From Lachnospiraceae bacterium (GTDB taxonomy: Bacteria; Bacillota; Clostridia; Lachnospirales; Lachnospiraceae), in NCBI GenBank assembly GCA_017619635.1, contig JAFZRZ010000051.1:1-35394 (forward strand): DNA of 35,394 nucleotides, in the 5' to 3' direction. Positions 1 to 8,100 of this stretch are shown in pieces. The position numbers and the translations under genes are program-made. The stretch's first letter is position 1; every line of letters begins with the position of its first letter. Below the pieces are notes generated by a model. The model was given only the letters and a program-made list of their open reading frames with translations. It was not told where the DNA came from and did not search any database.

Positions 1-75
1 AAGGCTAAGAAGAAGGCGCTTAAGCGTCAGCCAGAGACCGCAGTGCGGAAGGCGAACTATTCAGAGCCTCTTTAG
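1..75 (+). CDS. Possible C-terminal tail of a TnpB-like protein (partial)
   Basis: Frame 1 is open from the window edge to TAG at 73-75 and encodes 24 residues rich in Lys and Arg, ending NYSEPL. It overlaps the first hairpins of the putative element end, as expected if the tnpB 3' end doubles as guide-RNA scaffold. No catalytic residue or zinc finger lies in the visible piece, so the identity rests only on position and is weak. Confidence 0.3.
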   Translation, partial: KAKKKALKRQPETAVRKANYSEPL

Positions 76-140
76 AGGCAAGCAGGGAACCGCGGCTTAT
101 AGCCGCAGAGCAAACCACCGGCTAAGCCGGTGGTCATGAT
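1..140 (+). mobile_element. Right end of an IS200/IS605-type element (partial)
   Basis: Five short palindromes are packed into 135 bases: 17-26, 38-48 (CCGCA/TGCGG), 66-79 (GCCTC/GAGGC), 92-106 (GCGGCT/AGCCGC) and 114-134 (9-bp arms ACCACCGGC/GCCGGTGGT), followed by TCATGATT. The stretch is visibly more GC-rich than the AT-rich DNA that follows. A final strong subterminal hairpin followed by TCATGATT is what I expect at the right end of IS200/IS605-family elements, where the tnpB 3' end and right end also encode the structured guide (omega) RNA. The rest of the element lies off the window. The exact right boundary, near base 140, is inferred. An unrelated structured RNA is the alternative. 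Confidence 0.55.
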
Positions 141-168
141 TTGACAAAACAAAATAACAATATATAAT
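141..168 (+). promoter_or_regulatory. Promoter of the TetR/CPBP operon
   Basis: A perfect -35 TTGACA at 141-146 and a perfect -10 TATAAT at 163-168 are separated by 16 bases. The -35 box begins directly at the putative transposon end, so the element may supply or flank the box. Confidence 0.75.
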
Positions 169-173
169 TAGGC

Positions 174-195
174 TTATATAACAAGAGTTATATAA
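174..195 (+). promoter_or_regulatory. Palindromic operator, probably for the TetR regulator
   Basis: A perfect 9-bp inverted repeat, TTATATAAC / GTTATATAA with a 4-base spacer, lies just downstream of the -10 box at the expected transcription start and ends at the ribosome site. TetR-family proteins commonly repress their own genes by binding such palindromes, so autorepression is inferred. Confidence 0.6.
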
Positions 196-209
196 AAGGA
201 GATATGAAC

Positions 210-773
210 ATGCCACCAAAAGTAAAGATAACGAAAAAGATGGTTGAGGATGCGTCTTTTAAAGTGATAAGAGCAAACGGCCATGAGAACCTTAACGCCA
301 GAACGATCGCAGAGTCTTTGGGATGTTCCACACAGCCAGTGCTTTACACATTCAAAACTGTGGATGAGATACGAGAAGCGGCTTATGCGATGGCGGATAA
401 ATACCATACTGAGTTCATCATGCCAAAAGAGACTGACAGAAATCCGATGCTTACTCTTGGGCTTAATTATGTTCGGTTTGGATACGAAGAGAAGAATCTT
501 TTCCGTTTTCTGTTCCAAACAGACAAGTATGGTGGAAAGAATATCGAAGCGCTGATGAGTGATCCGGGACTGTCGGATATTCTGAAAGTTATGGCAGGAG
601 GACTAAAGGTGGATACAGACCAGGCAAAGGAAATGTTTCTGGCATTCTTCTGTGTCGCTCACGGTCTTGCAAGTCTGCTGGCAAATAACTCAATGAAATA
701 TGATGAGGATTATATCACGAAGATGCTTGAACAAGTATTCATCGGTATGGTTGCTTCAAGGAAGGGAAAATGA
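210..773 (+). CDS. TetR/AcrR-family transcriptional regulator
   Basis: The 187-residue protein starts with a basic helix-turn-helix region (about residues 5-50), in which ARTIAESLGCSTQPVLYTF is the typical TetR recognition unit. The remaining all-helical part fits a ligand-binding and dimerisation domain whose ligand cannot be predicted. An in-frame ATG lies at 204, but AAGGAG (196-201) is only 2 bases from it and 8 bases from the ATG at 210, so 210 is preferred. The gene overlaps the CPBP protease gene by 4 bases (ATGA), implying translational coupling. The 9-bp palindrome at 174-195 suggests autoregulation. Family assignment is firm; targets beyond its own operon are unknown. Confidence 0.85.
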   Translation: MPPKVKITKKMVEDASFKVIRANGHENLNARTIAESLGCSTQPVLYTFKTVDEIREAAYAMADKYHTEFIMPKETDRNPMLTLGLNYVRFGYEEKNLFRFLFQTDKYGGKNIEALMSDPGLSDILKVMAGGLKVDTDQAKEMFLAFFCVAHGLASLLANNSMKYDEDYITKMLEQVFIGMVASRKGK

Positions 774-1486
774 TCATGAGAAGATTATACGAGAAAAAGG
801 AGATTCTTTTTGCTGTACTATGGATCGTGGCATATTGCGTTGTGATTTCAAAACTTAAGGGGCAGTTCGGATACGCTAGTATATGGGTACTGCTTGCGTT
901 GATCATATTTGCTGCAGGGATCACCACATTTGTAAAGGTTAACATGCTTGAGAAAAAGTACGGCCTTACAGGATTCCCAAAGGATATGAAGAAGTATCTG
1001 TTCTTTATCCCTATGTTCGTGATAGCTACGGGAAATATCTGGGACGGTTTTTCACTCTCATTCAAAGGTACAGAGCTTATGATCGCGACACTCTCCATGA
1101 TCCTTGTCGGATTTGTTGAAGAGATGATCTTCAGAGGTTTTCTGTTCAAAGCTATGCTCGGGAACGGGAAAACGATTCCTGCTATAATAGTATCTGCGGT
1201 GACATTTGGCATAGGCCATATTGTGAATCTGTTGGCGGGGCAGGCAAGCTTTGAGACTGTGATGCAGGTGATATTTGCAATCAGCTGGGGATTTATTTTT
1301 ACAATGGCGTTTTATAAGAGTAAAAGCCTTATACCTTGTATAATCGCACATGCTATGGTGGATGCTGTCTCGCTTTATGGTGCGGATACAGAATTGGGTG
1401 ATTGGATAAATATCGCAGTGACTATCCTGGTAGCTGTGATCTACAGCATCTATCTTGGAAGAATTAAAAATGACGTAACAGAATAA
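770..1486 (+). CDS. CPBP-family intramembrane metalloprotease
   Basis: The 238-residue protein has several hydrophobic segments and the three conserved motifs of the CPBP (CAAX protease/bacteriocin-processing, Abi) family: EExxxR at residues 117-122 (EEMIFR), FxxxH at 146-150 (FGIGH) and HxxxD at 194-198 (HAMVD). These Glu and His residues form the metal-dependent active site in characterised members. Family roles include CAAX-type processing, bacteriocin self-immunity and cleavage of membrane peptides; the substrate here is unknown. The start overlaps the tetR stop codon, and a second ATG at 776 is better spaced from GGAAGGG (760-766). Co-transcription with a TetR repressor suggests induction by a small molecule or envelope stress, which is inference. 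Confidence 0.85.
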   Translation: MIMRRLYEKKEILFAVLWIVAYCVVISKLKGQFGYASIWVLLALIIFAAGITTFVKVNMLEKKYGLTGFPKDMKKYLFFIPMFVIATGNIWDGFSLSFKGTELMIATLSMILVGFVEEMIFRGFLFKAMLGNGKTIPAIIVSAVTFGIGHIVNLLAGQASFETVMQVIFAISWGFIFTMAFYKSKSLIPCIIAHAMVDAVSLYGADTELGDWINIAVTILVAVIYSIYLGRIKNDVTE

Positions 1487-1601
1487 AAAGAAAACCACTT
1501 TTTACATTTGTATGTCTGTGAAAACAAATCGCTGTTTTACAAACAGATCGATAACAGATTGTATAACAGGCAGATACAACAGATGACTTGGAGGAAGCTA
1601 A

Positions 1602-2363
1602 ATGATTTTTTATGAATTTGGAAATATAAAAAATCCGTCTATTCTATGTATGCATGGAATGATGCAGGATTGGAACAGTGAATATGAATTGTTGAAACCA
1701 TTGGAGAAATATTACAGGCTCATTATTCCTGCAATGGATGGGTTTTATGACGGAAGCCCGGATTTCTCGAGCTTCGCTGATCAGAGCTCTCAGATCGAGG
1801 AGTATATTCAAAGAGAACATAACGGAGAATTATTCGGCGCATATGGAGCCTCGCAGGGCGGACTGATGCTGACAGAAATCCTGTCAAGAGATCGCATAAA
1901 GATCGATACTGTGATAATGGACGGGGTTTATGTCGCACATCAGGGCAGGATCGCTGGTTGGCTTACATATAAAATGTTTTGTATATATAAAAATACAGGT
2001 AAATTTCCTGTTTTGATCAATCTCATGATGAAACTTATGGGAACAAACAAGGATGATATGCTGGGTGGTATGGAAAAAACATTATATCTGCGGGCAAGTG
2101 ATAATACCATAAAACGTAATTTCATCGAAAACTATACCTATCACACCCGCCCGTCAATTGCAGCAACTTCAGCAAAGGTGTATCTGTGGTGCGGGAGCAA
2201 AGAGCCATATGCAATAAAGTCTCATAAGATTCTGAAAAAATATTTAAAGAACTACGAAGAAGAAATCATGCCTGGATTTGGACATGGAGAGTTTCTGTTG
2301 TTCCATCAGGAAGAAATATGTCAGAAGATTCATGATACATTAAGCCGCAAGATGATCTTATAG
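1602..2363 (+). CDS. Alpha/beta-hydrolase fold protein
   Basis: The 253-residue protein has the HG oxyanion-hole motif at residues 18-19 (MHGM), a nucleophile elbow GASQGG with Ser84, and a late catalytic His228 in GFGHGE. Glu201, after the strand VYLWCGSKE, is the likely acid. This order and spacing match alpha/beta hydrolases (esterases, lipases and peptidases). No signal peptide is seen, so it is probably cytoplasmic. The substrate cannot be deduced. A good GGAGGAA ribosome site precedes the ATG. It sits 115 bases after the CPBP gene, and no convincing terminator or promoter was found between them, so co-transcription is possible. Confidence 0.8.
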   Translation: MIFYEFGNIKNPSILCMHGMMQDWNSEYELLKPLEKYYRLIIPAMDGFYDGSPDFSSFADQSSQIEEYIQREHNGELFGAYGASQGGLMLTEILSRDRIKIDTVIMDGVYVAHQGRIAGWLTYKMFCIYKNTGKFPVLINLMMKLMGTNKDDMLGGMEKTLYLRASDNTIKRNFIENYTYHTRPSIAATSAKVYLWCGSKEPYAIKSHKILKKYLKNYEEEIMPGFGHGEFLLFHQEEICQKIHDTLSRKMIL

Positions 2364-2537
2364 ACAAATTCGTGTTTGTCGGATAGAACACCTTTTGTAA
2401 AAAAAGAAAAGAAAAAGAGCTCAGTACATGTGTGGTTCTTCTTGCTGCGTTTGTGTTGTAGACTATGTTTATCAAATGTATTTTTGTGATAATTGGATAA
2501 CTATAATGAACGCGTGATAGAATTGGTGGTGATACAC

Positions 2538-2639
2538 ATGAAGATGCCTGATAAACCTAATAGCAGAAATAAAAGATATGTTAGATTGCATAACTTAATT
2601 GACCTCATTATGTACACGATTATGAGAACGACCGCATAG
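2538..2639 (+). CDS. Possible 33-residue small ORF
   Basis: A short frame starts at ATG after GGTGGTGAT and encodes a basic 33-residue peptide beginning MKMPDKPNSRNKR, with a hydrophobic stretch HNLIDLIMYTIM. A TATAAT lies at 2502-2507, but no good -35 accompanies it. The frame may be the 5' half of a decayed gene whose continuation lies in another frame (see 2603-2689). The rest of the 2364-2710 gap holds a 6-bp hairpin at 2363-2380 without a U tract, and nothing else I can support. Confidence 0.2.
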   Translation: MKMPDKPNSRNKRYVRLHNLIDLIMYTIMRTTA

Positions 2640-2689
2640 GAATGAGGTATTTGTTGGGACACTGGGTGATGAATTCGCAAAATAAATAA
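2603..2689 (+). pseudogene. Possible frameshifted coding remnant
   Basis: In the +2 frame relative to the small ORF, an open stretch reads HYVHDYENDRIGMR then YLLGHWVMNSQNK before TAA at 2687-2689. Its composition looks protein-like, yet it has no start codon of its own with a ribosome site and is preceded in frame by TGA at 2600-2602. It overlaps the end of the small ORF in a way that one or two indels could explain. Family unknown. Confidence 0.2.
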
Positions 2690-2710
2690 GTAAGGGAAGG
2701 CTTTGTTATC

Positions 2711-2923
2711 ATGACTAAAGAAGAGTTTTTGAAATTGGATTATGGCAATATCGTTACCTGCAAAAGATTTCCCGGGGAAGTATACGAGATAGATGATACC
2801 GATGTGTTTGGCGTTGGGGATCGCGACCCGATATTTCGTGTATTTGGTGCTAAAGACAGAACTAACAATAAAGATATTCGAATAGATATGCAGAACTATT
2901 CCGTTTGGGATGTATTATACTGA
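2711..2923 (+). CDS. Hypothetical protein, 70 residues
   Basis: I do not recognise this acidic protein. It begins MTKEEFLKLDYGNIVTCKRF and has alternating polar/hydrophobic stretches suggesting a small beta-rich domain (FPGEVYEIDDTDVFGVG, PIFRVFG). It has no signal peptide or membrane segment. The purine-rich GGGAAGG lies about 10 bases before the ATG, a modest ribosome site. A strong terminator at 3069-3110 follows. It may be an orphan toxin/immunity-type or degraded-island protein, but nothing in the sequence shows that. Confidence 0.5.
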   Translation: MTKEEFLKLDYGNIVTCKRFPGEVYEIDDTDVFGVGDRDPIFRVFGAKDRTNNKDIRIDMQNYSVWDVLY

Positions 2924-3068
2924 TAGAGGCAGTAGAATACTTCTCGGTTGATATGTTATGGGAATAGATGATTAGTTTGCATCAAGTTTAAAGCCCCACC
3001 ATTTGAGATAGTAATCCGTGACTTGGATGTTTTTTAGGTCGTGTGTGTGTTTCTTTTGCTACAGTAAA

Positions 3069-3110
3069 AGGCCTCCTGAAGATTTTTTAATCTTAGGAGC
3101 CCTTTTTTTA
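3069..3110 (+). terminator. Rho-independent terminator
   Basis: The arms GGCCTCCTGAAGATT and AATCTTAGGAGCCC pair with one bulge, and a run of seven T follows. It ends transcription from the left. Read leftward it has only a short CCTTTT tail, so it may weakly serve the DUF5050 gene as well. Confidence 0.8.
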
Positions 3111-3146
3111 TAACAATAATGAGATTATACAGGATATTACTTTTTA

Positions 3147-4163
3147 TTATTTCTTGATGCCAGGATCAAACTGCTCGACTTTAAGCGTACCATAATGGTT
3201 TGCATGATAAGTGACATTATCATTATCAAAAGGTCTAAAGTAAACATAGTAAGAGGTTGTCTGGATGTCTTTATAGACACCTTCCGCGATGATGATATCA
3301 TCTCCTCCGCTTGCACTCACTCTATGAAGAGCAGGAGTACCGACACTTACCTGATAATAGATAAGATCACCGATCTTATTATAGAAATCAAGTCTTTCAG
3401 TGCTTATGATTTCTTCTGTTTCTGACTGGGGATTATATCTGTGAAGCTCATAATCTGACATCGGATCTATGAAATATATCCATCCGTCATCATCATATGC
3501 AGGCATATACACGTCGTGAGCCCAATAGTCTTCGGATTGTTCTGTTGCAGGATCATAGATATAAAGATGATGATCCTTTGACATATTTCCGTAATATATA
3601 TAACCCCAGTGAGGATTTACAAAGCTTACCATCTGATCGACTACTTCATGGTTATCCTTCTTATGTGTCGTGACTGAATAGATGGTAGTGCCTGATGATT
3701 TGATATAGTTTTGATAATACAGTTTGTTTCCGTAAAGAAGAGCGCTTGCAACAGGATTTGTCGTATAGCATATAGAAGAACTTCCGGTGTGGGATATACT
3801 GTATAGACCGGCTGATTTTCTCACATAACCAAGACCCTGTCCATTTGATTTTGCAGACATTGAATAATATATCCTGGAGTCATCAACATTAAGAGAGATG
3901 ACAGCGGTGGAAGATATCTTCTTTACGTTTGTCTCATCAGAATTCATAACATAAAGAGCATCATTATCATATGAATTTGCAAAGTAAACCTTTCCGTCAT
4001 GTTCGCAGAATTTTCCGTCATTTAAGAGATTGTATACCGTGTTGCCGATATAGTCATCACTGTTAAGGCTTTTTTGATCCATGACATAACGGACGATATA
4101 GATCCCTGATATCATAAGGAGAATACATAAAGTTATTAAAATGGCTTTTACATTCTTATTCAT
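3147..4163 (-). CDS. Membrane-anchored DUF5050-type protein
   Basis: The 338-residue protein has one N-terminal hydrophobic segment (about residues 7-28) that would act as a signal anchor, leaving the rest outside the membrane. The body repeats short units of the form G-K/D-x-hydrophobic-Y-Y/F (for example DGKVYFANS, DSRIYYSM, GNKLYYQN, GDLIYYQV, DGWIYFID), the pattern of DUF5050 and related beta-propeller domains. Proteins of this type occur in many copies in Lachnospiraceae and their role is unknown; surface sensing or binding is only a guess. The ribosome site AGGTGA sits about 6 bases before the ATG. It is transcribed away from the DUF815 operon. Confidence 0.7.
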   Translation of the reverse strand: MNKNVKAILITLCILLMISGIYIVRYVMDQKSLNSDDYIGNTVYNLLNDGKFCEHDGKVYFANSYDNDALYVMNSDETNVKKISSTAVISLNVDDSRIYYSMSAKSNGQGLGYVRKSAGLYSISHTGSSSICYTTNPVASALLYGNKLYYQNYIKSSGTTIYSVTTHKKDNHEVVDQMVSFVNPHWGYIYYGNMSKDHHLYIYDPATEQSEDYWAHDVYMPAYDDDGWIYFIDPMSDYELHRYNPQSETEEIISTERLDFYNKIGDLIYYQVSVGTPALHRVSASGGDDIIIAEGVYKDIQTTSYYVYFRPFDNDNVTYHANHYGTLKVEQFDPGIKK

Positions 4164-4223
4164 GCGGTCACCTTTTGAATGAATATCATGTTTATCATCA
4201 ACTTAAGTATACCACCAATTTCC

Positions 4224-4252
4224 TTGATATCATAGTTATTCTGGGTTAAGAT
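4224..4252 (+). promoter_or_regulatory. Candidate promoter for the DUF815-ppk operon
   Basis: TTGATA at 4224-4229 and TAAGAT at 4247-4252 with a 17-base spacer, about 35 bases before the ATG. The -10 match is moderate (4 of 6). Confidence 0.4.
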
Positions 4253-4286
4253 AATCTTATATTAATGTGGTGAGGTAATAAGAAAA

Positions 4287-5585
4287 ATGCTTACTGATGA
4301 ACTTATAGTATACAGGACTGATGAGAATGAGATCCTGTATGATATGGCTTATATAATAGACTGTTTTGAGAGCAGCCTGGATGATGATGAAGCTTTGATA
4401 GAAGAGCTCAGAGAATTATACTTCGACTGCATCCACAGGCTGATAGAACTTGCGGGAAATCATGGATTCTACGGTAATCTGTGGCACTGTTATCTGACTG
4501 ATATCTTAGTTAATAACGAGAACAGTTACAGCAGGGCAACAGAGATCGTGGGACCTGTAGGAGGTTCGATAAATAATGCAGTACTTCATGACATAGAGAT
4601 ATTTAAGGAACTCTTTGATTATGATTTTTATGCAATAAATGAATGGCTTGGTGTTGACTGTTTTTCTATCATCGAAGATTACGAAGCATCATCTGAGATG
4701 AGTAAGGTCTACAATCAGAGGATCAAGGAGCGTATCTGCACACTTGCTCGTAAATTCAGAGAAGATGATACTCCGGGTGATATGAAGGATTCGCTGACAA
4801 CGTTTTACAAGGAATACGGTGTCGGAAGATTCGGACTCCATAAAGCGTTCAGGGTTGTTGGAAGCCCTAAGGGAACCACCATAGTTCCCATCCTTAACAT
4901 AGCTCATGTAAAACTTGATGATCTTGTAGGATATGAGATAGCAAAGAAGAAACTCATAGATAATACTGAAGCATTTGTAAATGGCAGAAAAGCAAATAAC
5001 TGTCTGCTTTTTGGTGATGCCGGTACAGGTAAGTCATCATCTATAAAAGCAATTGCAAATGCATATTATGATAAAGGACTAAGGATAATAGAGATATATA
5101 AGCATCAGTTTAAGATGCTAAATGATGTAATAGCACAGATTAAGAACCGTAACTATAAATTCATTATCTTTATGGATGATCTGAGCTTTGAGGATTTTGA
5201 GATAGAGTATAAATATCTCAAAGCTGTAATAGAAGGCGGACTTGAAAAGAAACCTTCAAATGTACTCATATATGCGACAAGTAACAGAAGACACATCGTT
5301 AATGAGACAATTACTGAGCGTGAGAACAATATGCACTTAAGCGATACGATGCAGGAGAAGTTCTCACTCGTTGCAAGATTTGGCGTGACTATCTACTTTA
5401 GTTCGCCTGACAAGAAAGAATATCAGAACATTGTCAGAGTTCTGGCTGAGAGAAACGGTATCAAACTTAGTGATGAAAAGCTCATGCTTGAAGCAAACAA
5501 GTGGGAGATGAGCCATGGAGGCTTCTCTGGCAGGAGTGCACAGCAATTCATAGATTATCTGTTGGGTTTTGAAGAAGGAATATGA
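4287..5585 (+). CDS. AAA+ ATPase of the DUF815 family
   Basis: The 432-residue protein has a helical N-terminal part (1-200) and a C-terminal P-loop ATPase: Walker A GDAGTGKS at 243-250, Walker B FIIFMDD at 292-298 and sensor-1 region ATSNRRH at 330-336, followed by the conserved HLSDTMQEKFSL stretch and a lid. This is the DUF815 layout, related to chaperone-like AAA+ ATPases; the cellular role is not established. It is likely cytoplasmic. The stop codon lies one base before the ppk start, so the two genes are almost certainly co-translated. GGTGAGG lies upstream of the ATG. Confidence 0.8.
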   Translation: MLTDELIVYRTDENEILYDMAYIIDCFESSLDDDEALIEELRELYFDCIHRLIELAGNHGFYGNLWHCYLTDILVNNENSYSRATEIVGPVGGSINNAVLHDIEIFKELFDYDFYAINEWLGVDCFSIIEDYEASSEMSKVYNQRIKERICTLARKFREDDTPGDMKDSLTTFYKEYGVGRFGLHKAFRVVGSPKGTTIVPILNIAHVKLDDLVGYEIAKKKLIDNTEAFVNGRKANNCLLFGDAGTGKSSSIKAIANAYYDKGLRIIEIYKHQFKMLNDVIAQIKNRNYKFIIFMDDLSFEDFEIEYKYLKAVIEGGLEKKPSNVLIYATSNRRHIVNETITERENNMHLSDTMQEKFSLVARFGVTIYFSSPDKKEYQNIVRVLAERNGIKLSDEKLMLEANKWEMSHGGFSGRSAQQFIDYLLGFEEGI

Positions 5586-5586
5586 T

Positions 5587-7722
5587 ATGTCAAAAAAGGA
5601 ACTGAAAAATCCGGAATATTATTATAACAGGGAACTAAGCTGGCTCAAATTTGATGCCAGGGTATTAAGCGAGGCTAAAGATCCAGAGATTGGACTCTTT
5701 GAGAGAATCAAGTTTTTGAGCATCACTGCTTCAAACCTTGATGAGTTTTTCATGATCAGGGTAGCATCACTTAAGGATATGGTAAATGCTGATTATCGTA
5801 AGGCTGATATAGCAGGACTTACTGCCAGAGAACAGCTCGACCGTATCGATGTATCTACCCATAAACTCGTTCTTGAACAGTATGATGTTTATAACAGTCT
5901 GCTTGATGAACTTAAGGATAACGGACTTATAATCCTTGATAAGAACAGCGAGCTTTCAGGAAGACAGGCAAAGTTTATCGAAAAGTACTTCATGTCAAAT
6001 GTCTACCCTGTACTTACACCCATGGCTGTTGACAGTTCAAGACCTTTCCCTCTTATAAGGAATAAGTCTCTCAATATAGGTGCTATAGTTCATAAGAAGG
6101 ATGATCCGGAAAAGGAGATTGAGTTTGCTACCGTTCAGGTTCCAAGCGTTCTTCAGCGTGTAATAGAGATACCTTCATCGGGAGATGTAAGGACTGTAAT
6201 ACTTTTGGAAGACATGATCGAGATGTATATCAGTAAGCTGTTTTTGCATTATGATATAGTTTCAACATGTCAGTTCAGGATAATGAGAAATGCCGACCTT
6301 ACGATAGATGAGGATGAGGCTGCAGATCTTTTAAAAGAGATAGAAAGACAGATAAAAAAGAGACAGTGGGGTGAGGTCATCCGTCTTGAGATAGACGAGA
6401 ACTGTGATGAGCAGCTTGTTGCTATTTTAAAGAATGAACTGGTAATAAAAGAAGAGGATATCTACTACATAAGCGGACCTTTGGATCTTACTTTCCTTAT
6501 GAAGATATACGGAATGGAAGGCTATGATGCTTTGAAAGCAGAGCCTCATATACCTTCACCTGTTTATGAGATAAGAGACAAGGCTTCCGTTTTCGATGCA
6601 ATAAGAGAAAAAGATATCCTTATGCATCATCCATATGAATCGTTTGAGCCTGTTGTTGATTTCATTAAAGAGGCAAGTGTTGATCCTAATGTACTTGCGA
6701 TTAAGCAGACTCTGTACAGGGTTTCAGGTAATTCTCCGATCATAGCTGCTCTTGCAACAGCTGCTGAAAACGGCAAACAGGTAACTGTTCTGGTTGAACT
6801 GAAAGCACGTTTCGATGAAGAGAATAACATAGTCTGGGCAAGAAAACTTGAACATGCCGGGTGTCACGTTATATACGGACTTGTCGGATTAAAGACTCAC
6901 AGCAAGATCACATTGGTTGTGAGAAAAGAGGATGACGGTATAAGAAGATATGTACATCTTGGAACCGGAAATTATAATGATGCGACAGCTAAGTTATATA
7001 CAGATATAGGACTGTTCACATGCAGGGAATCATTCGGCGAGGATGCAACTGCTGTATTCAATATGCTCTCTGGTTATTCAGAACCTGAAGTTTGGAATAA
7101 GCTTTCACTTGCTCCTTTATGGCTAAAAGACAAATTCCTTGAACTGATAGACAGAGAAAAGAAGTTTGCAAAGAAGGGTAAGCCTGCTCACATTATAGCA
7201 AAGCTTAATTCTTTGTGTGATCAGGACATCATAAAGGCTTTGTATGAAGCTTCGATCGCAGGAGTTAAGATTGAACTCATTGTAAGAGGAATCTGTTGTC
7301 TTAAGGTCGGTATCCCAGGAGTAAGTGAGAATATAACAGTTCGTTCAATTATAGGTAACTTCCTTGAACACAGCAGGATATTCTATTTTGAGAATAACGG
7401 TATGCCTGAAGTATACTGCGGAAGTGCCGACTGGATGCCCAGAAATCTAGAGAGAAGAGTTGAGATACTTTTCCCCATCGAACAGGGTGAGTTAAAGAGA
7501 AAAGTATATCATATCCTGGATATGGAACTAAAGGATAATGTAAAGTCACATATCCTTATGCCTGACGGAACATACGTAAAAGAGAAGAATAAAAAGGAAA
7601 GACTTAATTCTCAGGAACTGTTTGTTAAGGAGGCAAGAAAAGAAGCCGATAAGCATATTGAAAAGGAAGTAAATGATTTCAGGAAAACCAGAAGATTCAC
7701 TGTAGAAACACATGTAAACTGA
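5587..7722 (+). CDS. ppk1: Polyphosphate kinase 1
   Basis: The 711-residue protein reversibly transfers the terminal phosphate of ATP to polyphosphate. The N-terminal signature NRELSWLKFDARVL, the motif GLKTHSKITLVVRK with autophosphorylated His438, RRYVHLGTGNYND, and FLEHSRIFYF with the second catalytic His595 are all present. These positions are close to His435 and His592 of the E. coli enzyme, and the length is normal for PPK1. A longer frame opens with TTG at 5569, but the ATG at 5587 follows AAGGA (5575-5579) by 7 bases and gives the usual N-terminus. The gene is coupled to the DUF815 ATPase upstream and followed 31 bases later by a small acidic protein. Phosphate- or stress-linked control is likely, but no Pho-box was identified. 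Confidence 0.96.
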   Translation: MSKKELKNPEYYYNRELSWLKFDARVLSEAKDPEIGLFERIKFLSITASNLDEFFMIRVASLKDMVNADYRKADIAGLTAREQLDRIDVSTHKLVLEQYDVYNSLLDELKDNGLIILDKNSELSGRQAKFIEKYFMSNVYPVLTPMAVDSSRPFPLIRNKSLNIGAIVHKKDDPEKEIEFATVQVPSVLQRVIEIPSSGDVRTVILLEDMIEMYISKLFLHYDIVSTCQFRIMRNADLTIDEDEAADLLKEIERQIKKRQWGEVIRLEIDENCDEQLVAILKNELVIKEEDIYYISGPLDLTFLMKIYGMEGYDALKAEPHIPSPVYEIRDKASVFDAIREKDILMHHPYESFEPVVDFIKEASVDPNVLAIKQTLYRVSGNSPIIAALATAAENGKQVTVLVELKARFDEENNIVWARKLEHAGCHVIYGLVGLKTHSKITLVVRKEDDGIRRYVHLGTGNYNDATAKLYTDIGLFTCRESFGEDATAVFNMLSGYSEPEVWNKLSLAPLWLKDKFLELIDREKKFAKKGKPAHIIAKLNSLCDQDIIKALYEASIAGVKIELIVRGICCLKVGIPGVSENITVRSIIGNFLEHSRIFYFENNGMPEVYCGSADWMPRNLERRVEILFPIEQGELKRKVYHILDMELKDNVKSHILMPDGTYVKEKNKKERLNSQELFVKEARKEADKHIEKEVNDFRKTRRFTVETHVN

Positions 7723-7753
7723 TCGGTGGGTTACGATTGAAAGGGGTGTGCAT

Positions 7754-8017
7754 ATGTATAATTTTGATGAGGTTGTACTTGATACTTTTTTAGAAGAACA
7801 GACAAAGCTGTTTCCTCAGGAAGTAGCTGCCACAAGAGAAGAGGCTGATGATTTTCTCTCAGAAGTCATGGCTGTCGTCGTTGATACACCAAAAGAAGTA
7901 TGGGAATACTTTGACGAGGAATGTATCGATACTGACGGTGCAAATGAAGAAGAGATATTGGAAGCTGATGAGGTATTCGTACTTCCGGATGGAAGATACC
8001 TGATAGTTGAAGGATAA
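7754..8017 (+). CDS. Small acidic hypothetical protein
   Basis: This 87-residue protein is strongly acidic (runs such as EEEILEADE) with a short beta-like end, VFVLPDGRYLIVEG. It has no signal peptide, membrane segment or recognisable catalytic motif. An in-frame GTG at 7748 could add two residues, but the ATG at 7754 lies 7 bases after AAGGGG. It is the last gene before a terminator and appears to belong to the DUF815-ppk operon, so a role linked to polyphosphate is possible but unsupported by its own sequence. Confidence 0.6.
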   Translation: MYNFDEVVLDTFLEEQTKLFPQEVAATREEADDFLSEVMAVVVDTPKEVWEYFDEECIDTDGANEEEILEADEVFVLPDGRYLIVEG

Positions 8018-8032
8018 TCATAATATTACTGT

Positions 8033-8062
8033 AAGGCCTGGCTTGATAGTCGGGCCTTTTTG
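8033..8062 (+). terminator. Rho-independent terminator of the ppk operon
   Basis: The arms AAGGCC(T)G and CGGGCCT, with a roughly 10-base loop, are followed by TTTTT, 15 bases after the stop codon of the small acidic protein. Confidence 0.75.
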
Positions 8063-8100
8063 CTGAACTAAAACAATTTGATGTAGTATAAATCGTAACA

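Noticed and set aside
739..1212. 157-residue frame antisense to the CPBP gene
   Set aside because: The CPBP motifs on the plus strand are decisive.
2363..2380. GACAAA/TTTGTC hairpin after the alpha/beta hydrolase as a terminator
   Set aside because: Only a 6-bp AT-rich stem with no following T run.
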